64,000 bases of DNA from an uncultured Pedosphaera sp. (GCA_903918755.1 CAIXFN010000118.1:1-64000), one strand, 5' to 3'; shown: positions 44,340 through 55,100, numbered from the stretch's first letter. Notes: generated from the letters alone by a model not told the origin. Numbers and translations: made by a program.

Positions 44340-45332
44340 TCACTGAAATTCGCCAAACTTCACCTTTTCCGGGGCCTGGGGCGCATCCAGAATCTGAATG
44401 GTGGTCGCCGGTCCGAGGTCCGGGTTTTCCCAAGATCGCAGTACCCAGACAATTTCCTTGGCGGGGGTGAATTCGATCGCCTGAACCGGCGGGTTGGTCC
44501 GGTTCACCTGGCCGCTCCATTCGTTGAACCAACTGTTTACAAGAGTGTTCCCATTGGGCAGGCGCCAGGCCAGTTGCAGGCTGGAGAGTTTGTATTCCGG
44601 CGAATCCGCGGGGGTGATCGTGGCCACGGTTTCCCCTTGATGATTCACCTCGCGTACGGACCGGCGATCCACAATCAGCACATTCCCATTGGCTAACGGG
44701 TTGGCACCCCACGGGCCGTCCGTCGCAAACGACCACACTTCCTTGCCGTTGGCATCATATTCGCAAATTTTCTTCATATCCATGTGCGCCACCAGCAGGG
44801 TGCCCCAGGGCGTGATCCGCGCGTGCCGAAAATGCCCATGCACGCTCTTGGGATTACCGACCGGGATCGAAAACTCCTTCCGAGTCTCGCCGGTGGGGAG
44901 GTTCACCACCTTCACCATCGCCGGATCCCCATTCTGAACATAGAGGACATGGTCGTATCCGATCGGCATCGCGGTATGAATCTCCGTGCCCGCGGGCGCA
45001 GCCACTTTCCACAGCACCTTCTTTTCCGGTGAAATCAGCTCCACGGCGTACTGGTGGGCCAGCAGCAAATTGCCATTCCCAAGCAGCACCGCATCGCTGA
45101 TCTCTCCCCGCCCGGAGGGATCTTCGTACGACCACACCACATGGCCTTTCCGGATGATAAAGGCCCGGCGGTTTTTGCCTTCCCCCGCATAAAGGAAATC
45201 GTGCTGAGCCAACCCCTTGCCCGGGAGGCCGGGTCCGGTCGGAGCCGGTTTATCCGCGGCGCATAACCCCTGGTTCATGGCGGTGGACACGAAGAGCGCC
45301 GTCCCGAAAGCGGCGGTGAGCAGGTGTTTCAT
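44340..45332 (-). CDS. Secreted beta-propeller protein (PQQ-like repeats)
   Basis: The 330-residue precursor has a signal peptide (MKHLLTAAFGTALFVSTAM) and repeats of beta-propeller type: GHVVWSYEDPSGRGEI, NGNLLLAHQYAVELI, KVLWKVAAPAGTEIHTAMPI, NGKEVWSFATDGPWGANPL, NGNVLIVDRR and KEIVWVLRSW. Trp-containing blades resemble PQQ-dehydrogenase-like repeats, but no catalytic cofactor residues are evident. It is divergent from the phosphonoacetate hydrolase gene; a PHO-box-like element lies 21 bp upstream of its start, so it may be coregulated. Confidence 0.75.
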   Translation of the reverse strand: MKHLLTAAFGTALFVSTAMNQGLCAADKPAPTGPGLPGKGLAQHDFLYAGEGKNRRAFIIRKGHVVWSYEDPSGRGEISDAVLLGNGNLLLAHQYAVELISPEKKVLWKVAAPAGTEIHTAMPIGYDHVLYVQNGDPAMVKVVNLPTGETRKEFSIPVGNPKSVHGHFRHARITPWGTLLVAHMDMKKICEYDANGKEVWSFATDGPWGANPLANGNVLIVDRRSVREVNHQGETVATITPADSPEYKLSSLQLAWRLPNGNTLVNSWFNEWSGQVNRTNPPVQAIEFTPAKEIVWVLRSWENPDLGPATTIQILDAPQAPEKVKFGEFQ

Positions 45333-45352
45333 AAGCGCATCCTAAGCAAATG

Positions 45353-45371
45353 TTCACTCACTTGTCACGCA
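45353..45371 (+). promoter_or_regulatory. PHO-box-like element, copy 1
   Basis: TTCACTCACTTGTCACGCA contains two TCAC half-sites 11 bp apart, the spacing of PhoB/PhoP-type direct repeats. It shares 15 of 19 bases with copy 2 at 47899. It is in the divergent gap between the beta-propeller gene and phnA. Confidence 0.5.
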
Positions 45372-45531
45372 ATCGACTCGCTTTTTAACCCCGGTTGCCA
45401 AACAATTGGGCTGCAATGCTATCGATCCCAAAACGCCGTCGTCCCGCGGTTTCCGGCTGGTGCCGGCCCGGAGTGTACCGCGGCGGGCGCCGGAACTTGC
45501 CCGACCAACCGCCTGGGGAGCATCCCGAATC

Positions 45532-46776
45532 ATGACATCATTCACCGTTAATCATCGCACCTACAATCCACCCGCCCGCCCCATCGTGGCCATCTGTTTG
45601 GATGGCTCCGCCGATGAATATTTTGACGCCGCCCTTGCCCGCGGGCGCATGCCCCATCTGCAGCGGATCAGCGTGTCGGGATATCGCGGGTTTGCCCGGG
45701 GCCAGATGCCGAGTTTTACCAACGTCAATAATGCCTCCATCGTCACCGGGGTTCCCCCGGCCATCCACGGTATCGGGGGCAACTACTATTATGAACCGAC
45801 CCTCGACCGGGAGGTCATGACCAATGCCGCTTCCTTTCTCCGCGTTCCCACGATCTTCCCCGCCGCCCAGACCGCCGGTCGCAAGGTCGCCGTTGTCACC
45901 GCCAAGGACAAATTGCGCGACATGTTCGGCAGCGGGCTCATCCACCTGGGCGGAATCGCGTTTTCCTCGGAAAAGTCCAACCAAGTCACCAAAGCGGTGC
46001 ATGGCATCGAAAATGTCGAGGCCCTGGTCGGCCCCACGCCCGCCATCTACAGTGGCGAGGCCTCACTCTACGTATTGCGAGCGGGCGTCAAATTCATCGA
46101 GCACGGAATCGCGGATTTCCTTTACTTGAGCACCACGGACTTCATGCAGCATAAATTTGCGCCCGAGGATGCCGAAGCGCTCGATTTCTACGCCGGCATC
46201 GACAACCTGCTCGGCCAACTCCTGACCCTCGGGGCCATCGTCGGCATCACCGCCGACCACGGCATGAATGCCAAACAGAATGCGGATGGCACGCCCAATG
46301 TCTTTTATTTGGAGTCCGTTTTGAACGAAAAATTCGGTCCCGGCTTCCGCGTCATTCTCCCGATCACCGATCCCTACGTTGTGCACCACGGCGCGCTGGG
46401 TTCCTTTGCCCAAGTCCATTTGCCTCCCGGCCAATCCGCGCTCCTTGCGCCGGTAATGAATTTTATTCGTGATCTGCGCGGGGTAACCGAGGCGTTGGAC
46501 CAAACCACCGCCGCGCGTTTGATGGAGTTGCCCCCTGACCGGATGGGCGACATCGTGGTCTGCTCCGGCCGGAATGTGGTCATCGGCCGCACGCCGGAAT
46601 ACCACGATCTGAAACTCTTGCACGAAGGTCTGCGTTCGCACGGCGGCCGTTACGAGGAAATGGTTCCCTTTGTCTTGAGTGAAGCCCTGAAACCGGAATA
46701 CGCCGCGCGGGCCAAAGGCGACCCGCGCAATTTTGATATTTTCGACTTCACCTGTAACGGAACCGTCGCCTCCTGA
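45532..46776 (+). CDS. phnA: Phosphonoacetate hydrolase (EC 3.11.1.2)
   Basis: The 414-residue enzyme is of the alkaline phosphatase superfamily; it cleaves phosphonoacetate to acetate and phosphate using two zinc ions. Start at 45532 (MTSFTVNHRTYNPPARP). Metal and nucleophile motifs are all present: CLDGSADEYFD (first Asp), MPSFTNVNNASIVTG (Thr nucleophile), DFMQHKFAPEDAE (Asp and His), ITADHGMNAK (Asp-His) and LRSHGGRYEEMVPF (His). The next gene is a phosphonate-associated alcohol dehydrogenase. Together they suggest use of phosphonates as a phosphorus or carbon source. A PHO-box-like site lies 160 bp upstream. Confidence 0.94.
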   Translation: MTSFTVNHRTYNPPARPIVAICLDGSADEYFDAALARGRMPHLQRISVSGYRGFARGQMPSFTNVNNASIVTGVPPAIHGIGGNYYYEPTLDREVMTNAASFLRVPTIFPAAQTAGRKVAVVTAKDKLRDMFGSGLIHLGGIAFSSEKSNQVTKAVHGIENVEALVGPTPAIYSGEASLYVLRAGVKFIEHGIADFLYLSTTDFMQHKFAPEDAEALDFYAGIDNLLGQLLTLGAIVGITADHGMNAKQNADGTPNVFYLESVLNEKFGPGFRVILPITDPYVVHHGALGSFAQVHLPPGQSALLAPVMNFIRDLRGVTEALDQTTAARLMELPPDRMGDIVVCSGRNVVIGRTPEYHDLKLLHEGLRSHGGRYEEMVPFVLSEALKPEYAARAKGDPRNFDIFDFTCNGTVAS

Positions 46777-46819
46777 CCGGCCCGACGAACTGCCTCCGAT
46801 AGAACTCTTCACCGGCTCC

Positions 46820-47857
46820 ATGACCATTGCCTCTTACGCCATCTTCCGCGGCCCGGGCCAACCGCTGGAGATGGCCACCCAACCCCTGCCCGCTTGCGGC
46901 CCGGGGGAAGCCCTGGTCGCCCTCTCCCTGGCCACCATTTGCGGTTCTGATTTGCATACATTAGACGGTCGGCGCAACGAACCGACGCCCTGCGTGTTGG
47001 GCCACGAAGGCACTGGCCGGGTGATCGCACTCGGCACCGGGCGGAATCCCACGCTGCTCGGCGCCCGAGTGACCTGGACCCTCGCTGACAATTGCGGCGA
47101 ATGCCAGCCTTGCCGGGAATGGGATTTACCCCAAAAATGTGACCACCTGTTCAAATATGGACACGCCTCCCTCACCAGCGGCAGCGGCCTGAATGGTTGT
47201 TATGCCAGCCACCTGACCCTGCGGGCCGGCACCACTATCGTGCCCCTCCCCGACTCGTTGCCGGACACGGTCGCGGCGCCCGCCAACTGTGCCCTCGCGA
47301 CGATGGTCGCCGCCACGGAATGGCTGCCCACGCCCTGCCGCCTGGCCGTGATTCAGGGCGCCGGACTTCTGGGCCTGTACGGTTGCGCCCTGCTCCGCGA
47401 CCACGGGGTCGAACGCGTCATTGTCGTGGATACCAATCCCGACCGCCTCGCCCTGGTGACCGCCTTTGGGGGCGAACCCGCGGTGGCCTCAGCGGCCAGC
47501 CTGGTTCCACCGGGACGGGCGGATGCGGTCTTTGAAGTGGCGGGAACTTCGGCGGTTGTTCCCGAGGGGATTCGCCTGCTGCGCCTGGGTGGATATTATG
47601 CCTTCATCGGCATGGTCCACCCAGCCACACAGCTGGAATTAACCGGGGAGACTTTTGTTCGTCGTTGCCTGACGGTCCGGGGTTTTCACAATTACGCCCC
47701 CCGCCACCTGATTCGGGGCGTCGAGTTTTTGGAACGCCAACGATCGGCCCACCCTTGGACCCAACTCGTCTCTCCCGCCTACCCGCTGGCGCAAATTACG
47801 GATGCTTTCACGGCGGCCCGCACCCAGCGGTGGGCCCGGGTTTCGGTGCGACCATAA
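46820..47857 (+). CDS. Zinc-type alcohol dehydrogenase, phosphonate-catabolism-associated type
   Basis: The 345-residue protein (start ATG 46820) is a medium-chain dehydrogenase with the catalytic-zinc region ATICGSDLHTLDGRR, GHEGTGRVIALGTG, structural cysteines in CGECQPCREWDLPQKCDH, and a Rossmann motif GAGLLGLYG followed by VDTNPDRL. The ATICGSDLHT pattern and gene context match the proposed phosphonate-catabolism alcohol dehydrogenase family (TIGR03366 type). It probably oxidises a hydroxyphosphonate or a related alcohol to feed the hydrolase. It lies 43 bp after phnA, so cotranscription is likely. Confidence 0.85.
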   Translation: MTIASYAIFRGPGQPLEMATQPLPACGPGEALVALSLATICGSDLHTLDGRRNEPTPCVLGHEGTGRVIALGTGRNPTLLGARVTWTLADNCGECQPCREWDLPQKCDHLFKYGHASLTSGSGLNGCYASHLTLRAGTTIVPLPDSLPDTVAAPANCALATMVAATEWLPTPCRLAVIQGAGLLGLYGCALLRDHGVERVIVVDTNPDRLALVTAFGGEPAVASAASLVPPGRADAVFEVAGTSAVVPEGIRLLRLGGYYAFIGMVHPATQLELTGETFVRRCLTVRGFHNYAPRHLIRGVEFLERQRSAHPWTQLVSPAYPLAQITDAFTAARTQRWARVSVRP

Positions 47858-47898
47858 ATCCTTGACCACCGCCAACTTCCTCTTTCGGCATTCCCAAA

Positions 47899-47917
47899 GT
47901 CACTCAAATGTAACGCA
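47899..47917 (+). promoter_or_regulatory. PHO-box-like element, copy 2
   Basis: GTCACTCAAATGTAACGCA has GTCAC and GTAAC half-sites 11 bp apart and matches copy 1 at 15 of 19 positions. It is 58 bp upstream of the MFS gene ATG, in the gap after the dehydrogenase. Confidence 0.5.
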
Positions 47918-47975
47918 GGTCCGGTAGCCAGTTTGGCAGCATGGCTTGAATGACAGTGTACCACAGTCAGCCGCC

Positions 47976-49265
47976 ATGAACCCCGCCCGTCGCTCTCCGC
48001 TATTTTTCTCCGCGTGGTGCCTGATCGCGGCCTTCGGCGCTTATGCCTGCATGTACGCCTTCCGCAAGCCGTTTACCTCCGGGGTTTATGCCACTGGCAT
48101 TTATAGTCCGGGTTTCAAAACCTGGCTCGTCCTGGCACAGGTGCTCGGCTACACCCTTTCCAAATTCCTCGGCATCCGAATCATTGCCGAGATGCCCGCG
48201 CAGCGCCGGGCGTTCACCATCCTGGCCTTGGTGGCCGTAGCCCAGGGGGGCCTCTTCCTTTTTGGCGCCCTGCCACCGCCCTATTGTGTTGGCGGCCTGT
48301 TCCTTAATGGGCTGGCCTTGGGCATGGTTTACGGTCTGGTGCTGGGTTTCCTGGAGGGTCGCCAGATGACTGAGGCTTTCGTGGCGGGCCTTTGCGCCAG
48401 TTTCATTCTAGCGGATGGGTTCACCAAGTCCGTGGGCGCCTACCTGCTTCAGGCGGGCGTCAGCGAGCGTTGGATGCCGGCCATCGCCGGCTTGCTCTTC
48501 CTCCTCCCTTTGACCGGCTTTGTCTGGATGTTACAACAGATCCCCGCCCCCTCCTCCGCCGACATCGCGGACCGGGCCGAAAGGGTACCCATGGATCGCG
48601 CCCAACGCCGGTCGATGTTTCTACGGCACGCCCCTGGCTTGTTGGCCATCATGCTAGCCTTTCTTCTCGTCACGGTGCTGCGCAGCATGCGAGCGGATTT
48701 TGCCCCGGAAATCTGGGCCAGTCTGGGCGCTCCGCCTCCACCCGGCGTTTTTACCCGCTCGGAAATCCTCGTCGCCCTGGGCGTGCTCACCGCCAACGCC
48801 TTCCTGGTTCTTTTCCACGACAATCGGCGCGCCTTCTTCATGGGGCTAATCCTGGCCTTTGGCGGTTTGGGCCTGATCCTCCTCGCACTCATGGCCCGGG
48901 TACGCGGCAGTCTCAGCCCTTTTCCCTTTATGGTTCTGTTGGGCCTCGGCCTTTATCTGCCGTACGTGGTCGTGCATACCACCATTTTCGAACGCCTGAT
49001 CGCGATGACCAGGGACCGCGGCAACATGGGATACCTCATGTACCTGGCGGACGCCTTTGGGTACCTGGGATATGTCGCCATCCTGGTGGCCAAGAATTTC
49101 TGGCATTGGAACGGCAACGTACTCGGGCTGTTTATCGCCACCAGTTGGATCGTGGCCCTGATTTCCCTGGCCGCCGTGGCGGCTGCCATTATCTTTTTCG
49201 CCCGCCGCTCCGCCACTCTGATCTCCCCCACACCCGCGCTCCATCCGCGCGGTGCCACTCCCTGA
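47976..49265 (+). CDS. MFS transporter, DUF5690 type
   Basis: The 429-residue protein has about 12 hydrophobic helices and begins with AFGAYACMYAFRKPFTSGVY, characteristic of DUF5690 carriers and reminiscent of the organophosphate:phosphate antiporter (GlpT/UhpT) entry helix with its Arg-Lys pair. Later helices hold FATSWIVALISLAAVAAAI-like runs. ATG 47976 is chosen over a TTG at 47946. It lies 5 bp before the YncE/phosphoesterase gene, so it may import a phosphonate, phosphate ester or product. A PHO-box-like site precedes it. Confidence 0.85.
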   Translation: MNPARRSPLFFSAWCLIAAFGAYACMYAFRKPFTSGVYATGIYSPGFKTWLVLAQVLGYTLSKFLGIRIIAEMPAQRRAFTILALVAVAQGGLFLFGALPPPYCVGGLFLNGLALGMVYGLVLGFLEGRQMTEAFVAGLCASFILADGFTKSVGAYLLQAGVSERWMPAIAGLLFLLPLTGFVWMLQQIPAPSSADIADRAERVPMDRAQRRSMFLRHAPGLLAIMLAFLLVTVLRSMRADFAPEIWASLGAPPPPGVFTRSEILVALGVLTANAFLVLFHDNRRAFFMGLILAFGGLGLILLALMARVRGSLSPFPFMVLLGLGLYLPYVVVHTTIFERLIAMTRDRGNMGYLMYLADAFGYLGYVAILVAKNFWHWNGNVLGLFIATSWIVALISLAAVAAAIIFFARRSATLISPTPALHPRGATP

Positions 49266-49270
49266 AGCTT

Positions 49271-51862
49271 ATGAGAACGAACCTGCAACTCACCTTGCTC
49301 TGCTCCCTGACCAGCGCTTTGGCCTGGCTTGCCCCACTGGCTTCCACCCCGGCCGCCACCAATCCCGCCGCCCTGTGGCCCGGCCATCAGGCGGATGGCT
49401 CCATGCTGCTCCCCAATCAATGGTCGCTCCGCCCAGCCGGAAAATCCGTCGAACTCGGCGATTTCCCCGTGAATCTGGCCGTACATCCGAATGCCCGTTA
49501 CTCCGCGGTGCTGCATGCCGGCTATGGCCAGCATGAGGTCGTCATCGTGGATCTCACCACCAGTGAGGTCGCCTCACGAACTAAACTGGCCGAGACCTTT
49601 TACGGGCTCATTTTCTCCCGGGACGGCCACCGGCTTTTTTGTAGCGGATCCAGTGGTGAAAATATCTTCGCTTTCGATTTTGCCGAAGGCAAACTAACGA
49701 ATCCAACTCGCACCAGGTTGCGCGCCGTCCAGGAGAGGGGCGTGCCCACCGGACTGGCCGTCGATGAATCCGGCCGCATGCTCTTCGCCGCCAATCTCTG
49801 GAATAGCCGGATTTCCCGGGTGGACTTGGAATCGCTTGCGGTTCGCGACTTGAGCCTGCTCCCCAATCGCCCCGCCATAACCAACGTCGCGATTCCCGAG
49901 TCGAAGGATTTCGACACTGCCGCGGCGACCAAACGCGCCGAAGCCGCAGAATTTCTGGCCGATCCGGACTGCGTTTACCCCTACGCCTGTGTCCTGGACT
50001 CCCGGCGCAACCGGCTCTATGTCAGTCTTTGGGGGGCCGCCGGGGTCGCGGTGCTGGATATTAAGACAGAAAAAGTAATCGCCCGGTGGGCTACCGGGGA
50101 TCATCCCTGCGAAATGGTTTTAAGTCGCGACGGAAAATTCCTGTTCGTGGCCAATGCCAATGACAACACCGTCACCGTGCTCGACACTGGCACCGGCCGG
50201 ACGATCGAAACCCTCTCCGCCACGCTTTATCCGGATGCCCCCCGCGGTTCCACGCCGAACAGTCTGGCCCTTTCCCCGGACGGAAAAATCCTTTTTATCG
50301 CCAACGCCAACATTAATGCCGTAGCCGTCTTTAATATCGAAAAACCGGGCGCCAGCCACAGCCTCGGGTTCATCCCCACGGGTTGGTATCCCACGTGCGT
50401 CCGAGTAACCCCGGATGGCAAACACCTGCTCGTAACGAATGGCAAAGGCAACGTCGCCATGGCCAACCCCGGCGGCCCCCAACCCGTCCGCGGCCAGACC
50501 AAGAAAGGCGCCAAGAGCGAATATATTGGCGGATTATTCACCGGCACGCTCAGCCTCATTGACCTCCCCACCGGCTCCCGGTTGGTCCCGCAGCTCGCGA
50601 CCTGGACCGCCGAGGTGCTGCAATGCAGCCCGCTGCGCCCCGGATCCGTGGTGGGTGCACTCCGCCCGGACGGCAATCCCATCCCGCCCCGCCCCGGCGA
50701 ACCCAGCCCGATCACCCATTGCATATACATCATTAAAGAAAACCGCACCTACGACCAGGTTTTCGGCGATCTCCCCCAAGGCAACGGCGACCCCCGGCTA
50801 TGCCTCTTTCCCGAATCCGTTACTCCCAACCTGCACAAATTGGTCAAGGAATTCGTCCTGCTCGACAATTTTTACGTTGATGCCGAGGTGAGTGCTGATG
50901 GCCACGAATGGACCATGGCGGCTTACGCCACTGATTTCGTGGAGAAGTCCTGGCCGCTTAATTACGGCCACAAGTCCTCCAAGTTCCCCTATCCCAGCGA
51001 AGGGGTTTTTCCCATTGCTTATCCCGCCAGTGGTTATTTGTGGGATCGGGCGGCAGCGACCGGCGTCAGCTATCGCAGTTACGGCGAGTTTGTCCAGAAT
51101 CCCAAGGCCACCAATCAGCCCGTCACCACCAAAGTAAAAGCCTTGCAGGGCCATTTCGATCCCTGGTTCCGAAGTTTTGACTTGGATTATTCGGATCTGC
51201 AGCGGGCCGACCGCTTCATCGCGGAAATGCAACGCTTCGAGCGCGAAGGCGACATGCCCCGGCTCCAGATCGTTCGCCTGCCCAATGACCATACCCATGG
51301 TGTCAGCAAAGGGAAAATCACGCCGTCCGCCTATGTGGCGGAAAACGATGCCGCTTTGGGCAATCTCGTGGCGGCGGTCAGCCGCTCAAAATTTTGGCCG
51401 CACATGGCCATTTTCGTCATTGAGGACGACGCCCAAAACGGCCCCGACCACGTCGATGCCCACCGCACCGAGGCGCTGGTCATCAGCCCTTACACGAAGC
51501 ATGGCACGGTGGACTCCACGCTTTACTCCACGTCCAGCATGCTGCGCACCATGGAATTGATTCTCGGCCTCCAGCCCATGACGCAATTTGATGCCGCCGC
51601 CGCCCCCATGTTCAACTCGTTTCAAAACGAACCCAAACTGGATCCCTACACCGCCCTCCCGCCCAATCTCGACTTGCACGCCACCAACGAGCTCGCCGGG
51701 TGGGGTTCGCAACTGAAACTCAATTACGCCCGGGAGGACGCAGTGGATGATAAACTTTTCAGCGAGATTATCTGGCGCGCGGTGAAGGCGGATGGACGTC
51801 CTATGCCCGCCCCGGTGCATGCCGGTTTTGTCCGATCCCGCCCCGCCCGGGATGATGATTAA
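49271..51862 (+). CDS. YncE-like beta-propeller fused to a phosphoesterase domain
   Basis: The 863-residue protein (start 49271, signal peptide TLLCSLTSALAWLAPLA) has an N-terminal YVTN-type propeller to about residue 450 (DGKFLFVANANDNTVTVLD, RGSTPNSLALSPDGKILFIA) and a C-terminal phospholipase-C/acid-phosphatase-type phosphoesterase domain (IYIIKENRTYDQVFGD, DAEVSADGHEWTMAAY, IFVIEDDAQNGPDHVDAHR). This pairing is a known bifunctional annotation. It could release phosphate outside the cell. The frame continues upstream to 48392, but that part is in the MFS gene in another frame and is not coding. Confidence 0.88.
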   Translation: MRTNLQLTLLCSLTSALAWLAPLASTPAATNPAALWPGHQADGSMLLPNQWSLRPAGKSVELGDFPVNLAVHPNARYSAVLHAGYGQHEVVIVDLTTSEVASRTKLAETFYGLIFSRDGHRLFCSGSSGENIFAFDFAEGKLTNPTRTRLRAVQERGVPTGLAVDESGRMLFAANLWNSRISRVDLESLAVRDLSLLPNRPAITNVAIPESKDFDTAAATKRAEAAEFLADPDCVYPYACVLDSRRNRLYVSLWGAAGVAVLDIKTEKVIARWATGDHPCEMVLSRDGKFLFVANANDNTVTVLDTGTGRTIETLSATLYPDAPRGSTPNSLALSPDGKILFIANANINAVAVFNIEKPGASHSLGFIPTGWYPTCVRVTPDGKHLLVTNGKGNVAMANPGGPQPVRGQTKKGAKSEYIGGLFTGTLSLIDLPTGSRLVPQLATWTAEVLQCSPLRPGSVVGALRPDGNPIPPRPGEPSPITHCIYIIKENRTYDQVFGDLPQGNGDPRLCLFPESVTPNLHKLVKEFVLLDNFYVDAEVSADGHEWTMAAYATDFVEKSWPLNYGHKSSKFPYPSEGVFPIAYPASGYLWDRAAATGVSYRSYGEFVQNPKATNQPVTTKVKALQGHFDPWFRSFDLDYSDLQRADRFIAEMQRFEREGDMPRLQIVRLPNDHTHGVSKGKITPSAYVAENDAALGNLVAAVSRSKFWPHMAIFVIEDDAQNGPDHVDAHRTEALVISPYTKHGTVDSTLYSTSSMLRTMELILGLQPMTQFDAAAAPMFNSFQNEPKLDPYTALPPNLDLHATNELAGWGSQLKLNYAREDAVDDKLFSEIIWRAVKADGRPMPAPVHAGFVRSRPARDDD

Positions 51863-52149
51863 TAGGGGCGATTGGCTGGCTACTCCGGGCGGAAATCCGC
51901 ACGGAAGCCACCGTTCTCCTTAAACCATCACAATCCGGACAAAGCCGCCCACCTCGTAACAAAGCCGTCATTGGCTTGTTGCCAAACCGTCGGTTGTTCG
52001 CGCGATTTTCGCCGCTATAAAGGGGGGCGTAAATGCAAATGGCTGTACCCGCCCTGAATTCTGCAGGCCATTTGGCCTGAATCCTCGTCGGGAACAGCTT
52101 TGACCACCTCCTGCACAACCTCTGTCGAATATTGAAAGCTCTACCAAGC
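51863..52149. other. Intergenic region before the giant gene
   Basis: These 287 bp contain no gene, riboswitch or terminator that I can support. A few short inverted motifs (GCCATTTGGC type) occur near 52066. Confidence 0.5.
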
Positions 52150-55100
52150 ATGAAACAAATCCTCCACTGCGCCACGGGGCAACGGCCCGGACGTGGCACC
52201 CGTCCGTTCCGGCAATTCTTCCAGGGCTCCCGACTGGCCGCCCTGCTGGCGCTCGCCAGCCTGGCCATCCAGGCAGCCGATGCCGGCACCATCTCCCATA
52301 ATGTGTCCGCCGCAAGTTTGACGGTGGTGCAGAATGATTTGGGGAACACCACCAATTCCGTCACGGTCACCGCCCCCCTGAGCATTAACGATCTCCGGGT
52401 CCGCCCCGGCTCGGTCAAAGGCATTTACAATATCCAGATCGGCGACCTGCCGAATGACGACCAAACGAACGGCTTGGTGATGACCACCACTACCTCCAAT
52501 GGTCGGGACAACGGCACTGGCATTCTCTACCAGATGGCCGCCTTCGCCACCAATGGTGGCGCCTATTCCGTGGTCAGTTATGATTGCACTGCCAACCGCG
52601 CTCGCAATAACGACAACGCCGCCGTGGCATATTTTCCATATACGAACTGGGTCTGCGGCTGGGGACGGAATAAAACGGGCGCCAATGGCGGTGTGACCGA
52701 TCTGTTCACCGGTTCCAAGGGCGTTGCGCTCGGCACCCAGTTCAAAACTTTGGGCGGCGGCCAATTTTCCCTCGATTTGCGCTCGCTCGGTTACAACTCC
52801 ACTTCCGATGGCGTGCTTCTGGTCAATCACGGGAAGGACGAGGGCAATTTCGCCCTCTCCATCGCCAACCCCGATGGCACGTGGTCGCTCTACGTCAAGG
52901 ATAACCACGGAGACGCCGCCAGCTATGAGCAGGACCCGATCGCTTTCGTTTTTGTTCCGCGGACCAATACCTCCGTCATCTCGGGTAAATTTCTCGCGGA
53001 CGGCACCATCACCCTTTTCAGCGGCGCCTCTCCTCAGTTCGCCATAACCAACCTGGATATCGGCACCTACCGACTTACCGTTCCGGGTTACAGCCCCACC
53101 AATAGCGTCCTCATCACTTCACCCGAGGGCGGCCAAAGTTTGAACCAGGACAATATCGTTAACTACACGGCAGATGGCGATGGCTGGCTGATCTTCTCCC
53201 GCGATATCAACTCCACCGATCTGCCCATCCTGGAATCCCCCACCGGCCAACCGGTGGCTTCCTTTGTTTTGATCCCTGGCCGCACCCCCGGTTTCACGCT
53301 CTCGCGCACGAACGGCCTGGCGACCACCGAAAGCGGTGGAACGGATACGTTTACGGTCACGCTGGATTACCCGCCCGCTGCGGATGTCACCATCAACCTT
53401 TCCTCCACCAAACCCACGGAAGGTCTTCCTTCCTCGGCCTCTCTGACGTTTTCGGCCACGAACTGGAATGTCCCACAAACCGTCACCGTCACTGGCGTCG
53501 ATGATACCGCAGTGGATGGCCCCATTGCCTATGCCATCGTGCTCGCTCCCGCCATCAGTGCCGATCCCGCCTACAGCGGTCTGGATCCGGCCGACGTCGG
53601 CGCGGTGAATGCCGACAATGACCAGGCCGGCATCACCATCACCCCGACCTCTGGTCTGATCACCACCGAAGCTGGAGGCACCGCCACCTTTGACGTCCGC
53701 CTGAATTCCCAACCGGTGGCCAATGTTTCCATCAGCTTCGCTTCCAGCAATCCGGCTGAGGGCAGTGTTTCCCCCGCAAGCCTAACCTTCAACCCCTCCA
53801 ACTGGGGCACTTACCAAACCGTCACCGTCACCGGCGTCGATGATTTCGTCCAGGATGGCAACATCGCCTACCAGATTACCACCGCCCCCGCCACGAGCGC
53901 CGATGTGCACTACCAAGGCCTGCAAGGCGCGAGTGTGTCCGTTACGAATCTCGACAACGATACCGCCGGAGTCACCCTTTCCACCAGCGGACCGCTTTCG
54001 GTGATTGAAGGTCGCTCCACCAACTACTCGGTTGCGCTCAGCTCCAGCCCGGTGGCTCCAGTAACCCTGCACTTCACCACCAGCAACCCCCTGAAGGGCC
54101 TCGTCTCACCCGCCACGATCATTTTCAATGGCACCAATTGGAATATCCCGCAGGTCATCACCCTCAGTGCCGTCGATAATGCCATCAGCGACGGTGACTT
54201 CAATTACACCATCTCCACCACTGTCACGTCCCCCGATTCGCTTTATTCCGGCAAGACCGTCCCCACCGTCGCCGCCACCACGGTGGATAACGAACCCGTG
54301 GTGATCTATCCCGTTTCCGCCGCCAATGTAAACGTGGTGCAGAACGACCCCGGCAATAACACCAACTCGGTGACCGTCACGGCCACCCTAAGCATTAACG
54401 ACATGCGGGTCCGCCCGGGATCAATCCGCGGTATTTACGACCTGCAAATCGGGGTTTACGCCTCGGATGACGTCACCAACGGCCTGATCATGAGCAATAT
54501 CACCGAGTTCGGCCGGGACAATGGTGATGGCACATTCACCTACGACATGAGCGCCATTGCCGGCATCGTCACCGGCACCGATCCTGGCTACCAGGTGGTC
54601 ACCTACGACACCACTGCAAATCGCGCCCGGGAGAATGGCAGCTTTGCCGTGGCGTACTTCACTTACGCAAATTGGATCTGCGGTTGGGGGCGCAACTCCA
54701 CCGCCATCAACGGCGGCCCCACCGACCTTTTCACCAGTTCCGCCGGCGTCACCCTGGGCTCGCAATTCACCAGCGCCGGCGGCGGCGTGTTCGCCCTCGA
54801 CTTGCGCTCCCTCGGCATCAACTCCACCAATGACGGCGTGCTGATTGTAAACCATGGCAAGGACGAAGGCAATTTCGCCCTCTCCCATGCCAACGATGAC
54901 GGCACCTGGTCCCTGTGGGTGAAGGACAATCACGGCGACGGAGCTTCCTATGAACAGGACCCGATCGCTTTCGTCTTCATCCCTCGCACCAACACCACCG
55001 TTATCTCCGGCAAATTCATGGCCGATGCCTCCATCCCCATTTTCAGCGGAGCCAATCCCCAATTCGCCGTCACCAATATTGACGTGGGTATCTATCGCCT

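Noticed and set aside
48392-49270. 879-bp upstream extension of the YncE/phosphoesterase frame
   Set aside because: It lies inside the MFS gene in another frame and lacks any signal or domain; the ATG at 49271 gives a signal peptide directly after the MFS stop.
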